Below, piece by piece: positions 50,990 through 63,270 of a stretch of DNA of 64,000 bases. Below the pieces are notes generated by a model. That model saw nothing but the letters and a program-made list of their open reading frames with translations. It ran no database searches and was not told where the DNA came from. How positions within the stretch are numbered: the stretch's first letter is position 1; every line of letters begins with the position of its first letter. A program made the translations under genes and the position numbers. Source of the DNA: Paeniglutamicibacter antarcticus (lineage in GTDB: Bacteria; Actinomycetota; Actinomycetes; Actinomycetales; Micrococcaceae); contig NZ_CZJT01000073.1 of NCBI RefSeq assembly GCF_900010755.1, positions 1 to 64,000 of the forward strand. Reading direction: 5' to 3'.

Positions 50990-52318
50990 ATGGATTTTGA
51001 TCGCAGACGAATGCTCGCAGGCTCGGCTGGGGTAGGCGCGATCGCGCTGGCAGGACTGGTGGCCAGTCCTTCAGCGTCCTCCGCCGCGGCTGGACCGGCT
51101 GGTGGGAAGCTGCCGATCGCCCCGAAAGGTAAACCGGAGAAGATAGCTCGCGATGAGAAGTACTGGAAGCAGGTGGCCGGGCACTTCAAAATGACCGATG
51201 CTACGGTCAACTTCGAAAACGGCTACTTCGGTGCGAACCCGACCAATGTGCGGACAGCTTATGCGAAGGCGACAGCGCGGATCCAAGAGGAAAATTCCTG
51301 GTTCATGCGGCGCGACTTCGGAAGCGAGGTAGCGGCGGTGCGCGAGCGGATCGCTGCCGAGCTTGGCTGCTCGGTTGATGAAATCGCCGTGACCCGAGGT
51401 GCCACCGAGGCCCTGCAGGCCATCATTGGCGGGTACAACAAGCTCGCCCCGGGCGATGCCGTCGCCTACGCGGACTTGGACTACGACTCGATGCAATACG
51501 CGATGAACTGGCTGCGGGACCGTCGCGGCGTCGAGGTGATCCGCACGGCCATTCCCGAGCCGGCAACTCGGCAGTCGGTCTTGGACTATTACGAGCGACT
51601 GCTCATCGACAACCCCAAGATCAAGCTCTTGCTCCTCACCCATGTCTCGCACCGCACCGGGCTGGTCCCGCCGATCGGTGAAATTTCAGAGATGGCCGCC
51701 GCGCGCGGCGTCGACACCGTGGTCGATGCCGCCCACTCCTGGGGACAGCTGGACTTCAACGTCGCCGATTTGAAGAGCCCGTTCATCGGCTTCAACTTGC
51801 ACAAGTGGATCGGTGCCCCACTGGGGGTAGGTTTCCTCTACATTCGCAAGGATCGGCTGGCCGACATCGACCGGCATTTCGCGGACGAGGACTACGGAGT
51901 CAATGACGTCCGCTCGCGGATCCATACTGGCACGACCAATTCCGCAAACCTGCTGGCCGTACCCGCAGCGTTGGACTTCCACCGTGCCGTGGGCGCCGCC
52001 AACAAGCAGGCCCGCCTGCGGCTACTCCGAGACCGCTGGGTACACCAGGTCCTTGACGTGCCCAACCTGCAGATCCTCACACCCGAGGATCCGAGCATGT
52101 ACGGAGCCCTGACCTCGTTCCGGATCGACGGCAACACCACCTCCGCCCAGTCCACGGCCATCACCAAGTACCTGAGCGATAAGTGGGGCGTCTTCACAGT
52201 CCGCCGCGGCGGAGTGGAACGCGGGGAAGTCATCCGCGTGACACCGGCGTTATACAACACGATGGCCGACGCAGACCTCTTTGCCCGTGCCGTTCGGGCC
52301 GCCGCCTCGAAGTTCTGA
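50990..52318 (+). CDS. Tat-exported class V aminotransferase-fold PLP protein
   Basis: The 442-aa protein starts with a twin-arginine signal (DRRRMLAGSAGVGAIALAGLVASPSASSA), followed by a class V aminotransferase fold similar to isopenicillin N epimerase and cysteine desulfurases. It has VTRGATEALQAIIGG, VVDAAHSWGQLDF (PLP ring Asp and partner) and Lys272 in FNLHKWIGAP, the expected Schiff-base residue. Export of a folded PLP enzyme fits the Tat path, since the cofactor is put in before export. The substrate is unknown. It stands alone, with AAGGAGAG before the ATG. Confidence 0.88.
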   Translation: MDFDRRRMLAGSAGVGAIALAGLVASPSASSAAAGPAGGKLPIAPKGKPEKIARDEKYWKQVAGHFKMTDATVNFENGYFGANPTNVRTAYAKATARIQEENSWFMRRDFGSEVAAVRERIAAELGCSVDEIAVTRGATEALQAIIGGYNKLAPGDAVAYADLDYDSMQYAMNWLRDRRGVEVIRTAIPEPATRQSVLDYYERLLIDNPKIKLLLLTHVSHRTGLVPPIGEISEMAAARGVDTVVDAAHSWGQLDFNVADLKSPFIGFNLHKWIGAPLGVGFLYIRKDRLADIDRHFADEDYGVNDVRSRIHTGTTNSANLLAVPAALDFHRAVGAANKQARLRLLRDRWVHQVLDVPNLQILTPEDPSMYGALTSFRIDGNTTSAQSTAITKYLSDKWGVFTVRRGGVERGEVIRVTPALYNTMADADLFARAVRAAASKF

Positions 52319-52758
52319 GGTGCCAGATTCCCTGATGGCGTCCGCATGGTGTTGGGGACCGATTCGGCCCCGCCGAACATGATCCGCGCCATGGGCCCGG
52401 CTAGGGGGATGACCAAGGCCAGCACAGGGGGAGTGAGCCAGCGCCCAGGCCGAGGACCTCTACGGGGCCGCGACCCTGGCCCCGGCAAACGCGCTGAGCC
52501 CGGCGGACCATCGTGGAGGAGAAACGGATCCTGAGCGTCGACACCGGTTCCCACCCCGAACGTGCCCAGCAATTCCTGGAAAATTACATGGCCGTCTTCG
52601 GCATCAGCGACTCCAAAGAAGCGCCCCACCGCTGAACTCTTCCCGTCCAGCTTTCCGCTGTGCTGAAATCATGAAATAGGCGCTGACCGATGGTTTCATG
52701 GGTTGTGGCCCCGACACGCCGAAACGACGCTTTGCGGATGCAACCCTATGCTGGGGAC
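52319..52758. other. Gap with a possible gene remnant
   Basis: No complete gene. The + frame at 52513-52635 (GTG start, 40 aa; contains PERAQQFLENYMAVFGISDS) reads like the tail of a real protein, with GGAG codons at the start, but its upstream part is not found in frame. I cannot identify it. Confidence 0.3.
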
Positions 52759-53109
52759 ATGACAAAGATCCTGCACCTGGCCGAAATCGAGTACTGGCTC
52801 CAAGCACGGGAAACCGGCGTTTACAGCCGTTCGACCCGGGGCGCGAGCCTGGTGGACGTCGAGTTCATCCACTGTTCCTCGCCGGAGCAGCTTCCCGTGG
52901 TTGCCGGGTTCATCTACGCCGACCATCCTGGTCAGCTGGTGGTGCTGGAACTCGACGGCTCCGCCATCAAGGCAGCCGGGATCGAGATCAAGCACGAGGA
53001 CGGCGGAGACGGCGAGCTGTACCCGCATGTCTTTGGCGCCCTTAAATGCGAGTGGGTGGCGGCAATCCATCCGGCACTCATGGTCAACGGCGCGCTGGTG
53101 GTTGGATGA
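52759..53109 (+). CDS. DUF952 family protein
   Basis: The 116-aa protein has the DUF952 pattern: ILHLAEIEYWLQARETGVYSRSTRGASLVDVEFIHCSSPEQL, then PGQLVVLELD and ELYPHVFGAL. DUF952 proteins resemble a small ADP-ribosyltransferase-like fold, but the function is unknown. It overlaps the phosphatase start by ATGA, so the pair is co-translated. Confidence 0.9.
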   Translation: MTKILHLAEIEYWLQARETGVYSRSTRGASLVDVEFIHCSSPEQLPVVAGFIYADHPGQLVVLELDGSAIKAAGIEIKHEDGGDGELYPHVFGALKCEWVAAIHPALMVNGALVVG

Positions 53110-53831
53110 CCAAGCTTGCCTGGGACGGATATTTCAACGCCCGCGACCTGGGCGGGATGCCGACCGCACTCTCCCCGCACGGGTCCACGGTGTCGGGCAG
53201 GATTGCGCGCGGGCCCCGCCGGGAGTGCCTGACCGGCGAGGGTTGGGCCGCCGCGCGTGCGTGGGGCCTTGCCTCGATCGTGGATCTTCGTTGCCCCTAT
53301 GAGGTCGGTGCTCGGGAGGGGGACCCAGAGGTTGTCCCACGAGCCTTTGGGGGCCTTTCGATCGTGAATGCGCCGACCGAGGACCAGACGGATCCCGCCT
53401 TCCAGGAGGCCTGCTTCCCGATCCTTGATTCGCCCGAATACTGGGGCCACAACTGGCGACTGCAACCACATCTGGTGCGGGCAACGCTCGAGGCCATCGC
53501 GTCCGCCGAGCCGGGCGTGCTGGTGCACTGCAGCGCCGGGCGCGACCGCACCGGAATGATCTGCGCGTTGCTGTTGGGCAATGCCGGGGTAGCCCCCGAC
53601 GCTGTTGCCGGCGACTATGCGGCCTCGGTGCGTGCCATGGCGGGTGCCGCCCACCATTCGCCGACCGTGGACCAACAGGCCCGGTGGTCGCAGGAGGAGG
53701 CCGAGGCCTGGCTCGGCGACAAGGTCGCCATCGTTCGGGACGTGGCCGTGCATTCCACAGACATCATGGACATGCTCAAGGTGCCGGCAACGGTCAGCGC
53801 ATCCTTGCGCGCGATGCTCATCGACGCGTAG
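53106..53831 (+). CDS. Tyrosine phosphatase, MptpB-like
   Basis: The 241-aa protein begins with the NARDLGG motif of this family and has the active-site loop HCSAGRDRTGM (Cys-x5-Arg), as in MptpB-like protein tyrosine phosphatases. It may remove phosphate from protein tyrosine or from phosphoinositides. It is coupled to DUF952. Confidence 0.9.
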   Translation: MTKLAWDGYFNARDLGGMPTALSPHGSTVSGRIARGPRRECLTGEGWAAARAWGLASIVDLRCPYEVGAREGDPEVVPRAFGGLSIVNAPTEDQTDPAFQEACFPILDSPEYWGHNWRLQPHLVRATLEAIASAEPGVLVHCSAGRDRTGMICALLLGNAGVAPDAVAGDYAASVRAMAGAAHHSPTVDQQARWSQEEAEAWLGDKVAIVRDVAVHSTDIMDMLKVPATVSASLRAMLIDA

Positions 53832-53877
53832 CCGCGCGGCAAGACACACAGGGCAGCGGCTGTGGAAGAATCGACGC

Positions 53878-54159
53878 ATGACTTTGATAAACCCGCAGGC
53901 CGGCAAGCATGAACAGCCCATCGCCACGTGGGCGTTCATGGCCTCGGGACTTGTCATCACGCTGCTCATACTGTTTGTTGGTAGCGACGGCAACCCGCTG
54001 TTCTCGTGGTTCCTTGCTGCACCGGCGGTTCTGGGTCTGATCGGCGCTTGGTTTGCCGCGCGAAAAGACCACCCGGGGTGGATGATCGCCTCAGGCCTCT
54101 GGGGCATCGCATTGATTCCGGCGCTGATCTTCATCATCACCCTGCTCGAAGGACCGTAA
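53878..54159 (+). CDS. Small three-helix membrane protein
   Basis: The 93-aa protein has three hydrophobic segments (ATWAFMASGLVITLLILFVG, FSWFLAAPAVLGLIGAWFAA, WMIASGLWGIALIPALIFII). Family unknown. It follows the phosphatase by 46 nt on the same strand. Confidence 0.7.
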   Translation: MTLINPQAGKHEQPIATWAFMASGLVITLLILFVGSDGNPLFSWFLAAPAVLGLIGAWFAARKDHPGWMIASGLWGIALIPALIFIITLLEGP

Positions 54160-54352
54160 CCGACTCGTTCCCCGGTTCAGGTGCCAGGAAGTACCTCCCC
54201 GATTCCCGGCAGCACCCGGTCCGGGTCTGCCTCATTTTACGTGGGCCGAACAACTGGTCCGCCAGGTCTCTGGGAGCTACGCTCGGAACCGTGGGAACCA
54301 CCCTCACTGCCTTCCCCTAGGAGGGGGCAAAGCGCGGCTGGAAGGCTGTTTG

Positions 54353-54835
54353 ATGAGTCGACGAATCGTGAGACTGGGCGAGACGGACACCGATCGGGCA
54401 AGCAAGATGTTCGAGCTCATGGCGGAGGTTTTCGAGGAGCCGGCAACGGTTTTGGATCGGGACTACGTGGCCGCGCTGCTGGCCAATCCTTCGTTCTGGG
54501 CCTATGCGGTGCTCGTTGACGACACCGTGCTCGGAGGGCTCACCGCCCACATCCTGCCCATGACACGGTCCATGGACAACGAACTCATGATCTACGATCT
54601 TGCCGTGGGCCTGGAACACCAGCGCACAGGTCTGGGCCGGCAGCTCATGCAAGCCGTGATTGACGATGCGGCGAGCGCCGGTATCGCCACGGTGTTCGTG
54701 CCGGCCGAGGCTGCCGACGTCCACGCTCTGGAATTCTACAAAGCCCAGGGCGGAGAGTGGACGGACTGTTTCATCTTCAGCTTTGAGACAACCGGTGCCG
54801 TGTCTGAGGCAGTGAAACCAACACCTTGGGAGTAG
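54353..54835 (+). CDS. GNAT acetyltransferase, AAC(3)-I-like
   Basis: The 160-aa GNAT protein has the AAC(3)-I look: VRLGETDTDRASKMFELMAEVFEEP, WAYAVLVDDTVLGGLTAHIL, IYDLAVGLEHQRTGLGRQLMQAVI (acetyl-CoA loop QRTGLGRQ) and EFYKAQGGEWTDCFIFSFE. Proteins of this type can acetylate aminoglycosides, but many do not, and no resistance role can be claimed. GAAGG lies seven bases before ATG 54353. Confidence 0.88.
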   Translation: MSRRIVRLGETDTDRASKMFELMAEVFEEPATVLDRDYVAALLANPSFWAYAVLVDDTVLGGLTAHILPMTRSMDNELMIYDLAVGLEHQRTGLGRQLMQAVIDDAASAGIATVFVPAEAADVHALEFYKAQGGEWTDCFIFSFETTGAVSEAVKPTPWE

Positions 54836-54949
54836 CCGGTTGTCGTGCGCCAGCGCGCGGCGCATGCGGCCCTCTTCGCATTCATCGACACTTCGGACGG
54901 ACTGCCGATACGCTGGTCGACCAGTGCTTAAATCAATCTGGAAGAACGC

Positions 54950-55514
54950 ATGGAATGATTCAACGGGACGATCAATGTAGCCTACTCTCGGTTCTACATC
55001 CATCCCGAGGATCTCATCGAGTTCGACATGGACGATGCGTTTCGGGGGCAGACCAACGACCTGTGCGGTGCAGCGGCTGCGCCACTGATCTTCTTCACGA
55101 CTGGACGGCACACAGGACACGTTGGGCTTTCAATTCGCCCGAACGAGCGCGAACCTACCCTCCCTGAAGAATGGGAGAAAGCCGTGGAGGTCCCGCTCGA
55201 AGTGGCCGAAGAGCTATGCCTGATGGAGTGGGGGTGAACCCTCCCGGGATCCGTTGCCGGACCCGCTCGGCAGCTACCGGATCGACCTGTGGCCGGTTGC
55301 GGACGCCGCGGGAGACCGGATCATCCGCCAACAGGGGGAACATCCGCATACTGGCACGGAGCCCGGAGTTGAGGATCGCGAGTTTCCGGACCCGACAGGC
55401 AACTACTTGGCGCGGGAGAGTGTTGTCGAGACGCTGTGCACCACTGCCTCGAGCGGGCCGCGCCGTCCGATGAACTCCAGCAGCAACCCCAACAACAGCG
55501 CCGCGACGACATAG
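54950..55514 (+). pseudogene. Broken hypothetical gene: early stop and frameshift
   Basis: A gene starts with a good ribosome-binding site (GGAAG) at ATG 54950 but the third codon is TGA (54956-54958). The frame then reads well (INVAYSRFYIHPEDLIEFDM, PLIFFTTGRHTGHVGLSIRP, VPLEVAEELCLMEWG) to a stop at 55235-55237. Removing one G from the GGGGG run at 55229-55233 lets it continue (PLGSYRIDLWPVADAAGDR, FPDPTGNYLARE) to 55514, overlapping the next gene's 3' end. It resembles actinobacterial hypothetical proteins of unknown role. Confidence 0.6.
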
Positions 55515-56647
55515 ATAATGAACAGCACCTCCCGCGGAAGCGGGGCCGAAACATCACTGAGCAGATCCAACGCCACCAGATGGCCCGCATAGATGGTCAG
55601 CGTCGCGGCGCCCGCACCCGTCAGCGGCCACAACAACATTTCGCCGAGACCGCCAAGTACCGCTGTCAGGGCCATGTAGAGCAATTGTGCGGCGCCCAGG
55701 ACCGCCAGTGCGGAACCCGTCACATGCAAGACATCCAGCGGGGCTCCGCTGTGCGGAGCCGAGATCGCCAGGAACCACGGAGTGCCGATGGCCCCGTCAA
55801 GGCGTTGCCCGGTAGCAAGTGCCACCTCAAGTCCATTGGCGTCCAACCCCGTGGCCGAACGCAAAGCCTTGAACGCGCCGGGCTGATCCAACAACCAAGC
55901 CGAGGCAAGCTTTGACCCCACCGCCATGATGGAGCCGACCACCAGCAGCCCAAAGGCCACCGGCGGGCGGGCGAGCGCCAAACGTCCAACAAACAAACCA
56001 GTGAGCAGGAACCCGAACCAGACAATCAACGGGTAGAAGCCGGTGACCAGCAAGTCGGCAACTAACACCAGCGGCGTGCCAAGGTCGCTGAACACCGGGG
56101 AAGAAGACAACCGATACGGGTCCAGCGGGCCTTGGACCCAGGGCAGCGCCACGTAATAAACCAACGGGGAGAGCAGCAGCCATCCGGCGGCCCACCAGCC
56201 CAGGGTGCGCCGCTTCATGTTCAGGAACGGGAGCGCACCCAGGAACAGCAATCCGTAATGCACCAGGATGACCGCAACATTTGCCTCCAGCATTCCCAGG
56301 CCAAAACCCAGCACGGCAATCAGCAGTGCGCGGATCAGCACGCTGCGACGCAGGGCGGCGAGCTTGCCGCGCGCCGGTCCGTTGGGGCCGCCGGAGAGCA
56401 ACGCCAGGCCCACGCCCGCAAGCAGCACAAACAGCGCCGAGGCCCGCCCGGAGAACAGTGTTGCCGCCCAGCTTGGCGCAAACCCGTCCCCGGCCAGGGC
56501 CACCCGCAACGGCAGGATATGCACGGCGATCATGCCGATCAGGGCCAGGCCCCTGGCCAAATCAACGCCGAGGATGCGCCGGGTGCCGCCGCCGTGGCGT
56601 GAGCCGCCCTTGTGAGTCTTGGCACCCCGCGATGATGTTTCGGTCAT
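55403..56647 (-). CDS. DUF1624/DUF418-type acyltransferase-like membrane protein
   Basis: The 414-aa protein begins with RRILGVDLARGLALIGMIAVHIL, the pattern of heparan-alpha-glucosaminide N-acetyltransferase-like (DUF1624) and DUF418 membrane proteins. About ten helices follow, including a C-terminal YAGHLVALDLL segment. These families move acyl groups across membranes; the substrate is unknown. It is divergent from dapA and convergent with the broken gene. Confidence 0.85.
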   Translation of the reverse strand: MTETSSRGAKTHKGGSRHGGGTRRILGVDLARGLALIGMIAVHILPLRVALAGDGFAPSWAATLFSGRASALFVLLAGVGLALLSGGPNGPARGKLAALRRSVLIRALLIAVLGFGLGMLEANVAVILVHYGLLFLGALPFLNMKRRTLGWWAAGWLLLSPLVYYVALPWVQGPLDPYRLSSSPVFSDLGTPLVLVADLLVTGFYPLIVWFGFLLTGLFVGRLALARPPVAFGLLVVGSIMAVGSKLASAWLLDQPGAFKALRSATGLDANGLEVALATGQRLDGAIGTPWFLAISAPHSGAPLDVLHVTGSALAVLGAAQLLYMALTAVLGGLGEMLLWPLTGAGAATLTIYAGHLVALDLLSDVSAPLPREVLFIIYVVAALLLGLLLEFIGRRGPLEAVVHSVSTTLSRAK

Positions 56648-56711
56648 CTTTACAGCCTAAACGCATGTGCCGAATCAACCCTTGGGGCGCGCAAAGTGTA
56701 ACGTGGGTGTC

Positions 56712-57632
56712 ATGGCTGATACTGCGTTGAATACCCCAAGCAAGAATTACACCTTCGGAACGGTGCTCACCGCCATGGTGACCCCTTTCAAGGACAATGG
56801 GGAGGTCGACTACGAAGCAGCGGCAAGGGTTGCCAGCAAGCTCGTCGACGACGGTTGCGACGGCCTGGTGGTCACCGGCACCACCGGCGAAACCTCAACG
56901 CTGACCGATGAGGAAAACCTCGGCATGTTCGCCGCGGTGCGTGACGCAGTCGGCGGCCGCGCCAAGATCCTTGCGGGAACCGGCACCAACGACACCCGCC
57001 ACTCCATCAGCCTCTCCCAGCGCGCAGCCGCACTGGGCGGCATCGACGGCCTGTTGATCGTCACCCCGTACTACAACAAGCCATCCCAGGCAGGGGTCAA
57101 GGCCCACTTCGAGGCCATCGCCTCCGCCACCGACCTGCCGGTGATGATGTATGACATCCCGGGCCGCGCCGGCATCCCGATGCTTTCGGAAACCATCATC
57201 GAGCTTTCCAAGCACCAGAACATCGTGGCGCTGAAGGACGCGAAGGCCGATTTCCAGGCCACCACCAGGGTGCTGGGCGCCACCGACCTTGACGTCTACT
57301 CGGGCGACGACGGATTGACCCTGCCGCTGATGGCGGCCGGCGCCGTCGGCGTGGTTTCCGTGACCGCCCACATCGCAGCCGCCGAGTACCGCATCCTGGT
57401 TGACGCAATGCTCGCCGGGGACCTGGCCACGGCACGCGCCATGCACTTCAAGCTGGACCCGATCCAGCGCGCGGTGATGAGCCACATCCAGGGCGCAGTC
57501 GCCGCAAAACACATTCTTCACTGGCAGGGTGTCCTGCCGAACACCGTCGTCCGGCTGCCGTTGTTGGCACCGTCGGAAGCGGAACTCGAAACCATCCGCA
57601 CCGATTTGCGCGAGGGCGGATGGGAGCTCTAG
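56712..57632 (+). CDS. dapA: 4-hydroxy-tetrahydrodipicolinate synthase
   Basis: The 306-aa DapA condenses pyruvate with aspartate semialdehyde. It has VVTGTTGETSTLTDEE, VTPYYNKPSQAGVKAHFEAIA, Tyr147 in MYDIPGR and the Schiff-base Lys175 in IVALKDAKAD. ATG 56712 starts the conserved part. The RNase J gene follows after 15 nt, a common actinobacterial pair. Confidence 0.97.
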   Translation: MADTALNTPSKNYTFGTVLTAMVTPFKDNGEVDYEAAARVASKLVDDGCDGLVVTGTTGETSTLTDEENLGMFAAVRDAVGGRAKILAGTGTNDTRHSISLSQRAAALGGIDGLLIVTPYYNKPSQAGVKAHFEAIASATDLPVMMYDIPGRAGIPMLSETIIELSKHQNIVALKDAKADFQATTRVLGATDLDVYSGDDGLTLPLMAAGAVGVVSVTAHIAAAEYRILVDAMLAGDLATARAMHFKLDPIQRAVMSHIQGAVAAKHILHWQGVLPNTVVRLPLLAPSEAELETIRTDLREGGWEL

Positions 57633-57647
57633 AAAGGTAAGCAATTC

Positions 57648-59354
57648 ATGACCGATTCCTCTTTTGAGGCAGCCGATACGGTGCTTCACAACCTGCCGCC
57701 CAAGCTCAAGAAGGGCACCTTGCGCATCGTCCCGCTCGGTGGCCTGGGCGAGATCGGCCGCAACATGGCCGTCTTCGAAATCGACGGCAAACTGCTGATC
57801 GTCGACTGCGGACTGCTCTTCCCCGAAGAGCACCAGCCGGGCGTCGACGTCATCCTGCCCGATTTCAGCTACATCAAGGACCGCCTCGATGACGTCGTCG
57901 GACTCGTGCTCACGCACGGCCACGAGGACCACATCGGTGCCGTACCGTACCTGCTGCGGCTGCGCGGGGACATCCCGCTGATCGGCTCGCGCCTCACCCT
58001 GGCGCTGATCTCGGCCAAGCTGGAGGAGCACCGCATCAAGCCGGTGCTGCGCCAGGTTGTCGAGGGCGACGTGGAGACCTTCGGCCCGTTCGAGACCGAA
58101 TTCGTGGCCGTGAACCACTCGATCCCGGACGCACTTGCCGTGTTCATCCGCACCGAGGCCGGCAACGTGCTGCACACCGGCGACTTCAAGATGGACCAGC
58201 TGCCGCTGGATGGCCGCATCACCGACCTGCGCCACTTCGCCCGCCTGGCAGATGAGGGCGTTGACCTGTTCATGCCCGACTCCACCAACGCGGATGTCCC
58301 CGGCTTCACCACCGCGGAAAAGGAAATCGGCCCGGTCCTCGAGGGCCTGTTCGGACGCGCCCGCAAGCGCATCATCGTCGCCTCGTTCTCCTCGCATATG
58401 CACCGCGTGCAGCAGGTCATCGACGCCGCCCAGGTCCACGGGCGCAAGGTGGCCTTCATCGGCCGCTCGATGGTGCGCAACATGACCATCGCCGAGAAGC
58501 TTGGCTACCTGCACATCCCCGCCGGGATCCTGGTTGACATGAAGAACGTCGACAAGTTGCCGGATAACAAGATCGTGCTGATGTCCACAGGTTCGCAGGG
58601 CGAGCCGATGGCTGCGCTCTCGCGCATGGCCACCGGCGACCACCGCATCCAGGTGGGCCCGGGCGACACGGTCATCCTGGCTTCCTCGCTGATCCCGGGC
58701 AACGAGAACTCGGTGTTCCGCGTGATCAACGGCCTGATGCGCCTGGGCGCGGACGTCATCCACAAGGGCATGGCCAAGGTGCACGTCTCCGGGCACGCCT
58801 CGGCCGGCGAGCTGCTGTACTGCTACAACATCCTGCAGCCGTTGAACGTGATGCCGGTGCACGGCGAAACCCGCCACCTGATCGCCAACGCGCGCCTTGC
58901 GGCGCAGTCCGGCGTTCCGGCACAGAACGTGCTGCTCACCGAGGACGGCTCCGTGGTTGACCTCAAGGACGGCGTGGCCAAGCTCGTGGGCCAGGTTGAA
59001 TGCGGCTACGTCTACGTTGACGGATCCAAGGTCGGCACCATCACCGACGAAGACCTCAAGGACCGCGTCACGCTGGCCGAAGAGGGCTTCATCTCGATCA
59101 TCTCGGTGATCAACCGCCAGACCGGCAAGCTGATCTCCGGCCCGGAGATCCACGCCCGCGGCGTGGCCGAGGACGAATCGGTGTTCGACGAGATCAAGCC
59201 GAAGATCGCGGCAGCCATCGAAGAAGCGGTGCGCAGCAACCCGTCGCACACCACCCACCAGCTGCAGCAGGTGGTACGCCGTGTGATCGGTTCATGGGTT
59301 TCGCGCAAGCTGCGCCGCAAGCCGATGATCGTTCCGGTGGTGCTCGAGGCCTAG
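57648..59354 (+). CDS. rnj: Ribonuclease J
   Basis: The 568-aa beta-CASP ribonuclease has the metallo-lactamase motif LTHGHEDHIGAVPYL (about residues 86-100), VNHSIPDALAVFI, LHTGDFKMDQLPLDG, the beta-CASP part (DSTNADVPGFTTAEKEIGPVL, SFSSHMHRVQQVIDAA) and the C-terminal domain with HVSGHASAGELLYCYNILQPLNVMPVHGETRHL. It cuts and trims RNA from the 5' end. It is translationally close to dapA. A terminator follows. Confidence 0.97.
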   Translation: MTDSSFEAADTVLHNLPPKLKKGTLRIVPLGGLGEIGRNMAVFEIDGKLLIVDCGLLFPEEHQPGVDVILPDFSYIKDRLDDVVGLVLTHGHEDHIGAVPYLLRLRGDIPLIGSRLTLALISAKLEEHRIKPVLRQVVEGDVETFGPFETEFVAVNHSIPDALAVFIRTEAGNVLHTGDFKMDQLPLDGRITDLRHFARLADEGVDLFMPDSTNADVPGFTTAEKEIGPVLEGLFGRARKRIIVASFSSHMHRVQQVIDAAQVHGRKVAFIGRSMVRNMTIAEKLGYLHIPAGILVDMKNVDKLPDNKIVLMSTGSQGEPMAALSRMATGDHRIQVGPGDTVILASSLIPGNENSVFRVINGLMRLGADVIHKGMAKVHVSGHASAGELLYCYNILQPLNVMPVHGETRHLIANARLAAQSGVPAQNVLLTEDGSVVDLKDGVAKLVGQVECGYVYVDGSKVGTITDEDLKDRVTLAEEGFISIISVINRQTGKLISGPEIHARGVAEDESVFDEIKPKIAAAIEEAVRSNPSHTTHQLQQVVRRVIGSWVSRKLRRKPMIVPVVLEA

Positions 59355-59367
59355 GCCTCGTCCCAGA

Positions 59368-59412
59368 AGATCCCCGCACGGCCACCGAACAGTGGTTTTG
59401 CGGGGATCTTTT
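59368..59412 (+). terminator. Terminator after RNase J
   Basis: A ten-bp stem (arms 59368-59377 and 59400-59409, AGATCCCCGC) has a long loop and ends in TTTT. Confidence 0.8.
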
Positions 59413-59719
59413 GCGTGGAAGCGGTCATTGCCCCTGCGAAGACGGCATCGATGTTTCCAAGGTCAGGGCGGCCATGGCCGACAAGGCCCGCAAACTCGGC
59501 TGAGCCTTGGACTCACACCAGGGGGGGGGCAGGATCCCGCTGCCATGATCGGCTGCTGCCGGGGAGCCCCGAATGGCTCCACCGCCCTGGCCCCGCGCCC
59601 GAACCGGTTTCCGTGCGATGCTCCGGGTGGACCTGCTGTGATGCTTCTCCAAGGCCCCGGTTCCCCGTCGAACCGTGTAAATTCCGGCAGCCGACACCTG
59701 GGGGCGATACCCTAGAGCC
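59413..59719. other. Intergenic region before ftsK
   Basis: No gene is seen. It includes a run of nine G (59521-59529), prone to slippage. The ftsK promoter is likely near its end, but no clear elements were found. Confidence 0.5.
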
Positions 59720-62617
<2,898 letters not shown>

Positions 62618-62626
62618 CCTAGAGAC

Positions 62627-63253
62627 GTGACTGATTCCCCGGCAAACCCAGCCCAAGCCCCCGTCCCGAACCTGAACATCGCCAACGTGCTCACCACGTT
62701 GCGCATCTTCATGGTCCCGTTCTTCATCTGGGCGTTCCTTGCCGATGAGCAGCAGTACGGGTGGGCACGTTGGGTGGCCTTCGCACTCTTTGCGCTGGCC
62801 ATCTACACCGACAAGCTCGACGGCGATTTGGCGCGCAGCCGGAACCTGATCACCAACTTCGGCAAGATCGCCGATCCCATCGCGGACAAGCTGCTCACCG
62901 GCTCGGCGCTGGTGCTCTTCTCGATGGTGGGGGAGTTGAGCTGGTGGATCACCGGGGCCATCCTGGTGCGCGAGTGGGGCATCACGCTGATGCGCTTCGT
63001 GGTCATCCGCTACGGCGTGATGGCAGCCTCCAAGGGCGGCAAACTCAAGACAGTGCTGCAGGCAGTGGCAATCCTGTTGTACCTGCTGCCCTGGACCCAC
63101 ACCATCACCTGGCTGGGCGTCGTGGCCTTCATCGTCATGCTCATTGCCTTGGCTGCCACCCTGGTCACCGGCATCGACTACCTGGTCAAGGCCGCCCAGC
63201 TGCGTGCCCGTTTCCTGGCCAACCCGGAAGCCTCTTCCGGCACCAAGGCCTAG
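62627..63253 (+). CDS. pgsA: CDP-alcohol phosphatidyltransferase, PgsA-like
   Basis: The 208-aa membrane enzyme has the CDP-alcohol motif DG-x2-AR-x8-G-x3-D-x3-D (DGDLARSRNLITNFGKIADPIADK). It resembles phosphatidylglycerophosphate synthase, which makes PG from CDP-diacylglycerol. The GTG start at 62627 lies nine bases after ftsK. CinA follows, the usual actinobacterial order. Confidence 0.94.
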   Translation: MTDSPANPAQAPVPNLNIANVLTTLRIFMVPFFIWAFLADEQQYGWARWVAFALFALAIYTDKLDGDLARSRNLITNFGKIADPIADKLLTGSALVLFSMVGELSWWITGAILVREWGITLMRFVVIRYGVMAASKGGKLKTVLQAVAILLYLLPWTHTITWLGVVAFIVMLIALAATLVTGIDYLVKAAQLRARFLANPEASSGTKA

Positions 63254-63270
63254 CGGAAGCCGGACCCCTC

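Noticed and set aside
54353..54835. Aminoglycoside resistance gene
   Set aside because: The GNAT fold is AAC(3)-I-like only in general pattern; chromosomal relatives often have other substrates, and no resistance context is present.
56895..59258. 787-aa minus-strand frame opposite dapA and RNase J
   Set aside because: Spans two well-supported genes on the other strand; composition typical of a shadow frame.
59521..59529. Run of nine G as a regulatory phase-variation tract
   Set aside because: It is about 190 bp before ftsK, not in a coding region or an evident promoter spacer; a sequencing or slippage artefact is equally likely.
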